The notes under the pieces are model-generated. The model was not told the DNA's origin. It did not search any database and saw nothing but the letters and a program-made list of their open reading frames with translations. The position numbers were made by a program, and so were the translations under genes. Shown one piece after another: positions 25,752 to 34,141 of a DNA stretch of 64,000 nt. The stretch covers positions 1 through 64,000 of the forward strand of contig NZ_DASYDG010000014.1 of NCBI RefSeq assembly GCF_036499745.1, given 5' to 3'. The first letter of the stretch is position 1. The number at the start of each line of letters is the position of its first letter. This stretch comes from Pinirhizobacter sp036499745. Its GTDB lineage: Bacteria > Pseudomonadota > Gammaproteobacteria > Xanthomonadales > Rhodanobacteraceae.

Positions 25752-26999
25752 ATGAACCAGGCATTGGGCCAGGCGCAGCGTGGCTCATCGATGACGCGCG
25801 CGTTTGCGATTGCATGGGGCGTTTCATTGCTGTTCTATTTCCTGGAGTACGCTGTTCGCTCCAGCCCCGCGGTGATGATGCCTGAGCTGGTGCGTGCCTT
25901 TGGCGTACCGGCCCTTGGCGTCAGTTCGATCCTTGGCACGTACTACTACACCTATTCGACCACGAGCCTGGTGGCCGGCATCCTGCTCGACCGGTTGGGG
26001 GCCAAGTACGTGGTTCCCGCTGGCATGGCCGTGCTTGGCGCAGGTTGCCTTGTGTTTGCGGTGCCGCAGGTGTGGACGGGGGACGTGGGGCGCATGTTGC
26101 AGGGCGCAGGTTCCGCGTTCGCGTTTACCGGTGCTGTGTACCTTGCATCCCATGGATTCTCCGCCCAGCGCCTTGCCACCGCCATTGGCGTCACCCAGTG
26201 CCTGGGCATGCTGGGAGGCACCGTGGGACAGATCGGCGTCGGGCCGCTTATCCACGGCGGGATTTCGCTTCCAGGTTATTGGGTGGGCGTAGGGGTTCTT
26301 GTGCTGCTGGTTGGCGTGGTCCTGGTGGGGCTTGTTCCCCGCGAGGACATTCCGGCCAGGCCAAAGGCAAGCGGAGGAATATTCTCTACATACAAGGTGG
26401 TGTTCTCCAATCCGCAATCGTACTTGTGTGGACTGGTCGCCGGATTGCTGTTCGTACCCACCACCATCGGGGACATGGTGTGGGGCGTGCGGTTCTTCCA
26501 GGAAGACAAACTCTTTACCTACTCCGGCGCCGTGCTTGCCGTCTCGATGGTGCCTTTCGGCTGGGTGATCGGCTGCCCGTTGCTGGGTTTTCTTGCCGAC
26601 CACTGGGGCCGGCGCAAACCCGCGTTGATGGTCGGGGCGGCAGTGCTGCTGCTGGGGATGATCCAGCTGGTCTACCTTCCAGGCCTTATCCCGGCATGGC
26701 TGAGCCTGTTCGTCATGGGCGTGGCATCGGGTGCCGCGATGATTCCCTATACGCTGATCAAGGAAGTCAATCCCGACGAGGTCAAGGGCAGCGCCACCGG
26801 CGCCATCAACTTCCTGACCTTTACCGTTACCGCCATCATCGGACCGGTTTTCGCCGGCCACTACGGAAAGACGCTCGGCGGCGCCGGCATCGATCTCGCG
26901 GCGCACTTTCAGCACGCTGGGTTGTTCTGGGTGGGCATCATTGTCGTTGCGCTGGTGGCGAGCGTGTTCTTGAGGGAAACCGGGCACAGGAAGATCTGA
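25752..26999 (+). CDS. Major facilitator superfamily transporter
   Basis: A 415-residue permease with about 12 predicted membrane helices. The signature between helices 2 and 3 reads GILLDRLGAKYVVPAG, and the half-way repeat is GFLADHWGRRKPALM. It begins 27 bp after poxB on the same strand, so the two are probably co-transcribed; a monocarboxylate or related metabolite would fit pyruvate oxidase, but nothing in the sequence fixes the substrate. GGGAGA precedes the ATG. Confidence 0.87.
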   Translation: MNQALGQAQRGSSMTRAFAIAWGVSLLFYFLEYAVRSSPAVMMPELVRAFGVPALGVSSILGTYYYTYSTTSLVAGILLDRLGAKYVVPAGMAVLGAGCLVFAVPQVWTGDVGRMLQGAGSAFAFTGAVYLASHGFSAQRLATAIGVTQCLGMLGGTVGQIGVGPLIHGGISLPGYWVGVGVLVLLVGVVLVGLVPREDIPARPKASGGIFSTYKVVFSNPQSYLCGLVAGLLFVPTTIGDMVWGVRFFQEDKLFTYSGAVLAVSMVPFGWVIGCPLLGFLADHWGRRKPALMVGAAVLLLGMIQLVYLPGLIPAWLSLFVMGVASGAAMIPYTLIKEVNPDEVKGSATGAINFLTFTVTAIIGPVFAGHYGKTLGGAGIDLAAHFQHAGLFWVGIIVVALVASVFLRETGHRKI

Positions 27000-27120
27000 G
27001 AGGTAGCGCCTGATCGAACCCATTGGAACACTCGACGAAAGACAGCTCAGCGGCGATAAGGCATCGTGTTGCCCGGGTCGTTTATCATGGTCGACGACGT
27101 TCCAGAAGGGAGGCGCGCGT

Positions 27121-27489
27121 ATGCCGGTATTTGCGATCAAACGAATCCATGAAACGCCAGATCCGTCCGACGGGCATCGCGTGCTGGTCGACAGGCTTTG
27201 GCCGCGTGGTGTCTCCAAGGCCCGTGCCGCCCTGGACGACTGGCGGAAGGACATCGCCCCATCGGTTGAGCTCCGGCAGTGGTTCAACCACGAGCCGGAG
27301 CGCTTCGAGGAATTTTCCGCGCACTATCTTGCTGAGCTCCGGGCCGATCCCGCGGTGGATGTTTTCCTCACCGACATTCATGGCAAACACACCACGTTGC
27401 TCTACGCGGCGAAAGACCCTGACATCAACCACGCCGTCGTGCTGATGCGCTATCTCAACAAGCGCCAGCCGAAGAAGGCCGCCCGGTAG
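27121..27489 (+). CDS. DUF488 family protein (YeaO-like)
   Basis: A 122-residue single-domain protein of the DUF488/YeaO family; HRVLVDRLWPRGVSK, the WFNHEPERFEEF stretch and TLLYAAKDPDINHA are the diagnostic blocks. AGGGAGG stands 7 bp before the ATG. Biochemical role is not established for the family. The damaged alkB begins 2 bp after its stop, so they were one operon. Confidence 0.88.
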   Translation: MPVFAIKRIHETPDPSDGHRVLVDRLWPRGVSKARAALDDWRKDIAPSVELRQWFNHEPERFEEFSAHYLAELRADPAVDVFLTDIHGKHTTLLYAAKDPDINHAVVLMRYLNKRQPKKAAR

Positions 27490-27490
27490 C

Positions 27491-27773
27491 GTGGATAAAG
27501 AAGTACTAGGGCCGGGTGCATTCCTGCTGCGGGGCTTCGTCGATGACCCTGGAGAGATAGTGCGGGCAGCCACCCCGGTCGATTCCCCTGGTGAACGGGG
27601 ATGTCGTGGTCTGGGGCGGGCCGTCGCGGATGAATTACCACGGCGTATTGCCGCTCGAAGCGGGCATTCATCCCCTCACCGGTGATACGCGCCTCAACCT
27701 TACGTTTCGCACCGGCGTGATCAGGCCTGGCAGGAAACCCGCTCCCTTGCGGTTGAAGTCGGATACTGCCTGA
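27491..27773 (+). pseudogene. alkB: AlkB-type DNA dioxygenase, central part deleted
   Basis: AlkB removes alkyl groups from DNA bases using Fe(II) and 2-oxoglutarate. Only its ends remain. The N-terminus (VLGPGAFLLRGFVDDPGEIV) is in one frame from GTG 27491. The C-terminus (RSIPLVNGDVVVWGGPSRMN, then YHGVLPLEAGIHPL and LNLTFR) is in another, from about 27575 to 27773. The roughly 100-130 residues between, including the HxD iron ligands, are gone. The distal His in YHG and the 2-oxoglutarate Arg region survive, but no active enzyme could form. It follows DUF488 directly. Confidence 0.8.
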
Positions 27774-27776
27774 GGC

Positions 27777-28250
27777 CTACAGGCCCAGGTCACTCAGGCC
27801 CGGATGATCGGCCGGCCGGGGCCCTGACAAGTCCCAGAAGAACTTGCGGTCGGTCTCGCTGATGGACAGGTCGTTGATGGACGCATGGCGTACACGCATC
27901 AGGCCTGACGAATCGAATTCCCAGTTCTCGTTGCCATAGGCACGAAACCAGTTGCCGGAGTCGTCGTGGTATTCGTAGCTGAACCGCACGGCGATGCGAT
28001 TGTCCTGCCAGGCCCACAGTTCCTTGATAAGCCGATAGTCGAGCTCGCGGCTCCATTTTCGGGTCAGGAAGGCAACAATCCCGGGCCGGCCGTTGATGAA
28101 TTCCGAACGGTTTCGCCAATGGCTATCTTCCGAATACGCCCTGGAGACGCGCTCGGGATCGCGGCTGTTCCAGCCGTCTTCGGCCGCCCGCACTTTTACG
28201 GTGGCGCTGTTGCGGTCAAAGGGTGGGAGCGGGGGGCGGGTGTCTGACAT
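27777..28250 (-). CDS. SnoaL-like / DUF1348 family protein
   Basis: A 157-residue nuclear-transport-factor-2 fold protein of the DUF1348 family. The conserved run from AAEDGWNSRDPERVSRAYSE through WRNRSEF and YRLIKELWAW to WFRAYGNENWEF covers nearly the whole protein. Start at 28250. Members are often annotated as SnoaL-like but have no proven activity. It ends 4 bp from the alkB remnant (convergent) and is divergent from the lipoprotein gene. Confidence 0.88.
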   Translation of the reverse strand: MSDTRPPLPPFDRNSATVKVRAAEDGWNSRDPERVSRAYSEDSHWRNRSEFINGRPGIVAFLTRKWSRELDYRLIKELWAWQDNRIAVRFSYEYHDDSGNWFRAYGNENWEFDSSGLMRVRHASINDLSISETDRKFFWDLSGPRPADHPGLSDLGL

Positions 28251-28370
28251 GAGCGTCTCCGGAGAGCCTGGAAGTTTAGACCAGCGCACCATGCTTGGCG
28301 GTAAACCATATCGCTGGCTGTCCGTTCTTGGCTGCTGTAGCCACTGCCGCCACCCCAAGGGACCGGATCC

Positions 28371-29063
28371 ATGCTGTCGAGACTTCGTTTCCCCAGGCCG
28401 CTCGGCCTGGCACTGGCCTGTGCCGCCATGATGGCCGGCTGCGCCACGCAAGGCACGCCCAAACTGGCCGTGAGGCCGCAGCATCCCCAGGATCTTGGCG
28501 GACACTGGGTGGTGGATCCCTCCCGAAGTGAAGATCCGGACGCCAAGATCGCCTTGCTGGCATCGGAGCGTAGAGGGCAGGGTGGTGGCATGGGTGGCCA
28601 CGGCGGCGGTCATGGAGGCGGGGGTGGTGGCATGGGCGGCATGGGTGGTGGTCATGGCGGCCATGGAGGTGGCGGCCATGCGGGCAATTCCGATTCCGGT
28701 TCACCCTCCAGTGCCGGGCAAGGCGCCGGCAGCGGACTGGTCGAATCGTTGCAGCGGCGCGGCCTTATTCCCGACAAGCTGGATATCGTGCAGAAGCCCG
28801 GCCTGGTGTTGCTATCGCCCGATGGCCATCCGCGTAGCGTGTCGGTGGATATTGCCTCGTCCACCAGCCCGGTGGGCACGCAGGCTGGGTGGGACGGCGA
28901 CACCTTCGTGGTGGTGATGCATACCGCTGGCCGGCCGGATGTCACGCAGCGGTATTCGGTGACCTCGGATCGAAAATGGTTGACCGTTACCACCGACATG
29001 AAGATGGGCAAATCTTCGGAACTGAGCTTTATCCGGGAGTTCTCCGCGACGACACCACCGTAA
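28371..29063 (+). CDS. Lipoprotein with Gly/His/Met-rich segment
   Basis: A 230-residue exported protein. The signal peptide ends in the lipobox MAGC (Cys24). Residues 69-103 are almost only Gly with His and Met in short repeats (GGHGGGHGG, GGMGGMGGGHGG), a metal-binding-like composition. The C-terminal 120 residues form a folded domain with SVDIASSTSPVG and WLTVTTDMKM. The overall family is not one I can name. It is divergent from the DUF1348 gene and its last 35 bp overlap the convergent DUF7919 gene. Confidence 0.7.
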   Translation: MLSRLRFPRPLGLALACAAMMAGCATQGTPKLAVRPQHPQDLGGHWVVDPSRSEDPDAKIALLASERRGQGGGMGGHGGGHGGGGGGMGGMGGGHGGHGGGGHAGNSDSGSPSSAGQGAGSGLVESLQRRGLIPDKLDIVQKPGLVLLSPDGHPRSVSVDIASSTSPVGTQAGWDGDTFVVVMHTAGRPDVTQRYSVTSDRKWLTVTTDMKMGKSSELSFIREFSATTPP

Positions 29064-29502
29064 GCGAGGGACGCATCGCCGCCGGCGCTACCGGTGGCGT
29101 TGCCACGGTGGCGGCCCGGGTTACGGAGTCCAGGAATTCCTGCGGCGGGCAATAGCCGTGAATGGCGACGTAGTGGTGCACCATCACCGGCGCCACATAG
29201 GTCAGGCCATGCAAACCCTTGACCCGTATCTCGCCATTGCCCTGCGTACCCGGCAGGAAATTGGCCATGGGGTGCCCGTGCGCATCGTATCGAACCACCG
29301 GCTGTGGGCAAAATTCACAGACGTGGTACCCGCGGAACAGGTTCACCGGGTGGGCGATGAGTTGTTCCAGGATCGCCATAAGGCGGTCATCCACCGGGCC
29401 ATGGCAAAAATAGTGCTCGTTCGAAAGCCAGCCGACGTTGAGGATCTCCGAACGTATCGGGGCCCACTGGTAGCGATAGGGCGTGAGGTCGGCGAAATGC
29501 AT
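29029..29502 (-). CDS. DUF7919-like small Cys/His protein
   Basis: A 157-residue protein beginning MHFADLTPYRYQWAP; LNVGWLSNEHYFCHG, the PVNLFRGYHVCEFCP stretch with a CxxC pair, and YVAPVMVHHYVAIHGYCPPQEF are typical of the DUF7919 family. The CxxC and several His residues suggest a metal site. The start at 29502 matches the family N-terminus; a longer frame extends through the divergent kinase gene and is not coding. Function unknown. Confidence 0.78.
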   Translation of the reverse strand: MHFADLTPYRYQWAPIRSEILNVGWLSNEHYFCHGPVDDRLMAILEQLIAHPVNLFRGYHVCEFCPQPVVRYDAHGHPMANFLPGTQGNGEIRVKGLHGLTYVAPVMVHHYVAIHGYCPPQEFLDSVTRAATVATPPVAPAAMRPSLTVVSSRRTPG

Positions 29503-29602
29503 GGTGGAAATGGCCCTCCGCCACGATCCTGCCACCGCCCAGGGCACGAGGAAAGTGCCAGGCCCTAATATAGGCCCACTTCCGTCCATCGTTGTTCGAT
29601 CC

Positions 29603-31063
29603 ATGCCCGATTCCCGAGCACCGCGTCCGTTTCCAGCCAATCGCTTGCAGGCGATTCGCAATAGTGGCCTGCTTGACCGCCGCGGTGAGGAACAATTTGG
29701 CCATCTGACCGAGCACGTACGGGTGGCCATGGACGTGCCGGTGGCCATCATCTCCATCGTCGATGAGCACCGGCAGGTGTTCGCCGGCCACAGCGGCCTG
29801 CCCGAGCCATGGGCGTCGATCGGGGAGACACCCATCACGCATTCGTTCTGCCAGCACGTGGTGGACGCAGCCGAGCCGCTGGTGGTATCGGATGCAAACC
29901 TGCACGGCCTGGTGCGGGAAAACCTCGCCATCGTGGACCTGGGCGTCATTGCCTATCTTGGTGTACCGATCCACCTGCCGACGGGGGAACTGGTCGGTGC
30001 CCTGGCCGCCATCGACAGCCTGCCGCGCGAATGGACCGGGAAAGACCTTCGGTTCCTGACCTCGCTGGCACGGGTAGTGGACAAGGCCATCGGTTTGGGG
30101 GTGTCGGAACTCAAATATCGCACCCTGATCGAGGACATGAACGAGGGGTTCTATGCCGGCGAGGCGATCTGGTCCAGCGACGGCCACGTCGAGGATTTCC
30201 TCTTCGAGGAAATCAATCCGGCGTTCACCCGCCTTACCGGGCTTTCCAGCTCCGTCGTGCTGGGTCAGCCCTGGTCGACGGTGATGCCTACGTCGCTTGC
30301 ACCGATGCTGCCGGTGTACGAGCGCGTATTGCGCACCGGCCAGGACGAAGTGGTACACCACAAGTCCGAGGTGCTGGGCGGCCGTTGGTTCCTGATCCGT
30401 GTACGGAAGCTGGATGGTTCGCGATTCGTGGGATTTTTCGAGGATGTCACCGAGAAGCGCCGCGCGGAGATCAACCAGCACCTGGTGAACCATGAGATCG
30501 GCCATCGCCTGAAGAATTCCATGGCCATGGTGCAGGCCATCGCCACCAGCACGCTGCGCGGTCTGGACCCGGTACGGGTCAGCGTGTTCGAACAACGGCT
30601 GCAGTCGCTCAGCGGCGCGCACGACAACCTGTTGGAGCGGCATTGGAAGGCAGCCAAGGCCCACACGATGATCGCAACCACGCTTGGCAACCTTGGCGTG
30701 GATGGCCGCGTGCATGTTTCAGGGCCCGATATGGATCTTGGGCCCAAGGCGGCGCTGAACTTATCGATGCTGGTGCACGAGCTTGCGACCAACGCGTTGA
30801 AACATGGATCGTTGTCCGTGCCCGATGGATTCGTCGACATCGCCTGGAGCGTGGAGGAGGGCACCGACGATGCACTGGTGACCATGCACTGGCACGAACA
30901 CGGTGGGCCGCCAGTGGTGGCGCCGACACGCCGGAGTTTTGGCTCGTCGCTGATCAAGATGGGCATCCTGGGCGGAGGCGGCACCACGGTGGCCTATCTG
31001 CCCGAAGGCCTTGAGGCCACGTTCAGTGCTTCGCTATCGCAGTTGCAGATTGCCGAATTCTGA
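29603..31063 (+). CDS. GAF-PAS sensor histidine kinase of the HWE family
   Basis: A 486-residue soluble kinase. Residues 10-170 form a GAF domain (VPVAIISIVDEHRQVFAG, then ITHSFCQHVV and LGVPIHLPTGELVGALAAID). A PAS-like domain spans about 175-290. The phospho-acceptor His is in EIGHRLKNSMAMVQAIA and the N box in LVHELATNALKHGSL; these spacings mark the HWE subfamily. There are no membrane segments, so it senses a cytoplasmic signal, and the GAF is of the type often linked to light or redox. No response-regulator gene is adjacent, so its partner is elsewhere. Start at 29603 gives the complete GAF domain. Confidence 0.88.
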   Translation: MPDSRAPRPFPANRLQAIRNSGLLDRRGEEQFGHLTEHVRVAMDVPVAIISIVDEHRQVFAGHSGLPEPWASIGETPITHSFCQHVVDAAEPLVVSDANLHGLVRENLAIVDLGVIAYLGVPIHLPTGELVGALAAIDSLPREWTGKDLRFLTSLARVVDKAIGLGVSELKYRTLIEDMNEGFYAGEAIWSSDGHVEDFLFEEINPAFTRLTGLSSSVVLGQPWSTVMPTSLAPMLPVYERVLRTGQDEVVHHKSEVLGGRWFLIRVRKLDGSRFVGFFEDVTEKRRAEINQHLVNHEIGHRLKNSMAMVQAIATSTLRGLDPVRVSVFEQRLQSLSGAHDNLLERHWKAAKAHTMIATTLGNLGVDGRVHVSGPDMDLGPKAALNLSMLVHELATNALKHGSLSVPDGFVDIAWSVEEGTDDALVTMHWHEHGGPPVVAPTRRSFGSSLIKMGILGGGGTTVAYLPEGLEATFSASLSQLQIAEF

Positions 31064-31073
31064 TGAGGTAACG

Positions 31074-31826
31074 TTACCGGGTGAACTGGATGCTGGCGTA
31101 GAACGCTGAACGGTCGGCGTCACGCGAACGGTGGATGCCCGGGCCGCCCGACGCCATCAGCGAAAGATGTTCGGTGATGGCGTAGGTTACGCCGAGGCCA
31201 AGGTTGGTGGACGCGGCGCCGCCCCGGGTATCAGCGCTCTGGTGGTAGATTTCTGCCCCCAGGGAAAGCTTCCGGCCGATCTTCCGCGAGACGGCCCAGC
31301 CCACCAGCCGGTAGTTGCGGTTGCCCTGGCCTGGATTGACCTGGTAGCCACCACCGCCGAAGGTGGACCAATCCCCTGAGTCCCATTCCATCCACACTGG
31401 CAGGAATAACCCAACATGCCTTGAGCCGAACTTACGGCTGGCGGTGGGCAGGGTGATCGACGGATAGAACGCGGCGTCGGGTGACAGGCTGCCTTGGGAC
31501 TGGTGCGCGAATCGGTACTTGGCGCCAAACCCGAGATCACCGCGCCCAACGCGGCGGCCATTGCCGTTCTCGTACTGCACAGGCAGGTCGGTGCTCAGTT
31601 GCAGGTTCTCGGCGGCGCCATAGTTGAGTTCCAGGCCTGCATCGCCGCTGCGCTCACGATCAGCGTGTGTTCCCGTGGCGAACAGGTAATTCTCCCAGTG
31701 GCCGTGGTCAGTGGGTTCGGGATCGTCGGTGGTGTATGGCGGGCCGGCATATGCCTGTGTCATCACCGCCAACAAAACCATGGCAATGAGCCACCGCACG
31801 TTGCCTGGCGCCGGCGTCGCCGTCAT
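31074..31826 (-). CDS. Outer-membrane transporter-like beta-barrel protein
   Basis: A 250-residue exported protein with a signal peptide (WLIAMVLLAVMTQAYAGP). The mature part starts PPYTTDDPEPTDHGHWENYL, a hallmark of the PF13557 MetA-pathway-type barrels, followed by amphipathic strands to the end. These are annotated as putative phenol-degradation outer-membrane proteins, but their cargo is generally unknown. The ATG at 31826 places the signal sequence about 15 residues in; the ATG at 31862 is an alternative. It is convergent with the HWE kinase, 10 bp apart. Confidence 0.8.
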   Translation of the reverse strand: MTATPAPGNVRWLIAMVLLAVMTQAYAGPPYTTDDPEPTDHGHWENYLFATGTHADRERSGDAGLELNYGAAENLQLSTDLPVQYENGNGRRVGRGDLGFGAKYRFAHQSQGSLSPDAAFYPSITLPTASRKFGSRHVGLFLPVWMEWDSGDWSTFGGGGYQVNPGQGNRNYRLVGWAVSRKIGRKLSLGAEIYHQSADTRGGAASTNLGLGVTYAITEHLSLMASGGPGIHRSRDADRSAFYASIQFTR

Positions 31827-31935
31827 CGATGGGCGAGCGTTGCACGCAATCTGGATCGTCAAACAGTTCTGCCCCGGTACTTCCCTGGAACAAGAATAAG
31901 CCGCCGTCCCCTAGGGTTTGCTTACATGCCTGCCC

Positions 31936-32877
31936 TCACGGCGGATGTCCGATGGGGCCGGTGGGGCCTTCCAGGCCTTCGCGATCCCACTTGGCAAGGT
32001 TGGCAGCGGCCTCGTAGGTGGTTTGCAGGAAAGACAGCAGCGTTTCGTCGGGATCGTCGGCTGCTTGCACCACGTTATAGGGCAGCAGGAATTCCCCGAG
32101 CGTGGCGTCGAAATATGCAGCGCCGGGGCTCACCTTGTACTGGCCGAACCCTTCCGGTGCCGCGTACGCGTAGCTGTAGAACGCGGGGCCTGGCACAGGT
32201 CCGCCCCCGGGCCAGAAGCCGGCACTGGAGACCTCTTCGCAGTAGGCTTCCCGCGCCACTTCATCAGGCATGTTGATGGCGCCCCCCGGATGCGGCGGTG
32301 CGGACCTCCCCGAGAAGCGCGTCACGGCAAGATCAAAGGCGCCCCAGAAAAGATGGATCGGACTGCATTTACCCCGGAACCGTGTGCGGAAGACCTGCAT
32401 CACGCGCTGCGCCTGCAGCAGGGCCCGCCAGTAGGCGCGTGCCACGTCGCCGTCGTACGTGCGCTCCTGGGTATCCTTGTGGAACGGTACGGAACCTTCG
32501 ATCTCGCATGGCATGGCGTCGATGTGCACGTCGACGCCAAGGCGGTCGAGCGCCGCCAGCGCGTCCTTGTAGAACGAGGCCACGCTTCGCGGCGCAAGTT
32601 CTATCGTTTCCGCATTGCCATCAGTCGTGCGGATCACCGCGCGATCGTCCAGCAGGTCGAACTCGAACTCGAGTGCGCGATCACCCAATGAGATAAGCCC
32701 GGTGGTGAGGCCCCGCGCGGAGACGTAAAGCGTGACTTGCCAGCTCTGGTTGGTCCACGGGGTTAGCCCCAGGCGGACTTTTCCGGCCACCTGCGACCAC
32801 AGGTGGAGTGTCCCTAGCGTAGGCGCCAGGTCCAGTGGCGACAGGTCCGGCCACGCACTGCGCTTGCTGTGGGACAT
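31936..32877 (-). CDS. DUF5996 family protein
   Basis: A 313-residue cytoplasmic protein of the DUF5996 family. The N-terminal AWPDLSPLDLAPTLGTLHLW and TPWTNQSWQVTLYV, the central GKCSPIHLFWGAFDLAVTRF and FWPGGGPVPGPAFYSYAYAA, and the LPYNVV near the end are all conserved positions in that family. No reaction is known. It is divergent from the YcaQ-like gene across a 100-bp gap. Confidence 0.88.
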   Translation of the reverse strand: MSHSKRSAWPDLSPLDLAPTLGTLHLWSQVAGKVRLGLTPWTNQSWQVTLYVSARGLTTGLISLGDRALEFEFDLLDDRAVIRTTDGNAETIELAPRSVASFYKDALAALDRLGVDVHIDAMPCEIEGSVPFHKDTQERTYDGDVARAYWRALLQAQRVMQVFRTRFRGKCSPIHLFWGAFDLAVTRFSGRSAPPHPGGAINMPDEVAREAYCEEVSSAGFWPGGGPVPGPAFYSYAYAAPEGFGQYKVSPGAAYFDATLGEFLLPYNVVQAADDPDETLLSFLQTTYEAAANLAKWDREGLEGPTGPIGHPP

Positions 32878-32977
32878 GGCGATCTCTTATGCCGACAAGG
32901 CATTTGAGGATACGCCCGTTATTTGCCTCGTGTTGCGTTGTATCTTTTCCGGATATTGGTATCCAGGAGAGTCATGC

Positions 32978-34141
32978 ATGGCGTTGGCGTCGGTTCGGCT
33001 GGATCCTTCCCATGCACGCGGCATCTGGATGCGCGCCCAGCGCTTGCTGGGCGCGCCGGCCTTCGGTGAAGGCGCGGCGGCGGTCGAGGCGGCGGTAAGC
33101 CACCTGGGCTACGTGCAGATCGACACCATCAACGTGATCGAACGCAGCCACCACCATATTCTCCATAGCAGGATCCCCGGTTACCGGGTGGCAGACCTGG
33201 CCCAGGCGCAGTCGGTGGACAAATCGGTGTTCGAATACTGGGCGCACGCACTGGCCTATCTGCCCCTGGCCGACTACCGGCATTTCGTGCCGGCGATGGA
33301 TGCTTATCGCGAGCACCCCGGATCCTTCTTCACCCCGGTCAATGACGACGACTATCGCGCTGTGTTGCGGCGTATTTGTCGTGACGGGCCGCTGTCGATC
33401 CGTGACATCGACGACGATGTGCTGGTGGACAAGACCCACCCCTGGGGCAGCCGCAAGCCTTCCAAGCGCGCGCTTAACTTCGGTTTCTTCAACGGCGACC
33501 TCACCATCAGCCGGCGCGAGGGCATCGTCAAGACGTACGAATTGGCCAAACGCCACTTTGGATGGACGCGCCGTCCGGCAGGCTCGAAACCCGCCCAGTT
33601 CGCCCAATACCTGCTTGATCGCGCCTTGCGCTCGCAAGGTCTGGTGAGCCTTGATTCAACCTGCTACGGAAACCTCGGCTTTAAACCCCTTGTGGGGGAA
33701 TTGATCGAGAAGGCAGTCCGGCGCGGGAAGCTTGTGGAAGTGCACGTGGGCGATGCCGGGAAACCGCGCCACTGGATTGAGCCAGGGGCGCTGGAGGCGC
33801 CCCTGGCTCACGAACCATCGCGCGTGCATATCCTCTCGCCGTTCGACCCGCTGGTGATCCAGCGCAAACGCCTTGCCCTGTTCTTCGGCTACGAACACCG
33901 CTTTGAAGCCTACCTGCCGGCGCCAAAGCGGATGTTCGGCTATTTCGCCTTGCCGATATTGGTGGGCGACGAGATAGTGGCGGCGCTCGATCTGAAGATG
34001 GACCGCAAGGCAGGCAAGCTCCGTGTACAGAAGTGGACCTGGCTGGTGAAGCGCCGTGCGGGCCTGAAGGCCACCGTTGAAGAGGCCATGATTTCGTTTG
34101 AGCGCTTCCAGCGGGGAACAGCGGACCTTATGCAGCCCTGA
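32978..34141 (+). CDS. ycaQ: YcaQ-type DNA glycosylase (HTH_42 / AlkZ superfamily)
   Basis: A 387-residue winged-helix glycosylase of the AlkZ/YcaQ superfamily (PF06224), which unhooks interstrand DNA crosslinks in E. coli YcaQ (410 residues). The catalytic Q-x-D motif is in YVQIDTINVIERSH near residue 46, the form seen in the YcaQ branch. HILSPFDPLVIQRKR and YFALPILVGDEIVAALDLKM near the C-terminus are further signatures. The start at 32978 has AGGAGA 7 bp upstream. It is a single gene whose stop abuts the convergent beta-lactamase gene with no gap. Confidence 0.9.
   Translation: MALASVRLDPSHARGIWMRAQRLLGAPAFGEGAAAVEAAVSHLGYVQIDTINVIERSHHHILHSRIPGYRVADLAQAQSVDKSVFEYWAHALAYLPLADYRHFVPAMDAYREHPGSFFTPVNDDDYRAVLRRICRDGPLSIRDIDDDVLVDKTHPWGSRKPSKRALNFGFFNGDLTISRREGIVKTYELAKRHFGWTRRPAGSKPAQFAQYLLDRALRSQGLVSLDSTCYGNLGFKPLVGELIEKAVRRGKLVEVHVGDAGKPRHWIEPGALEAPLAHEPSRVHILSPFDPLVIQRKRLALFFGYEHRFEAYLPAPKRMFGYFALPILVGDEIVAALDLKMDRKAGKLRVQKWTWLVKRRAGLKATVEEAMISFERFQRGTADLMQP

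Noticed and set aside
25824..27287. 487-codon minus-strand frame opposite the MFS gene and DUF488
   Set aside because: Crosses two well-supported genes; no domain.
31067..31078. GGTAACGTTACC perfect 12-bp palindrome
   Set aside because: It lies at the convergent ends of the HWE kinase and outer-membrane gene, not near a promoter; more likely chance.
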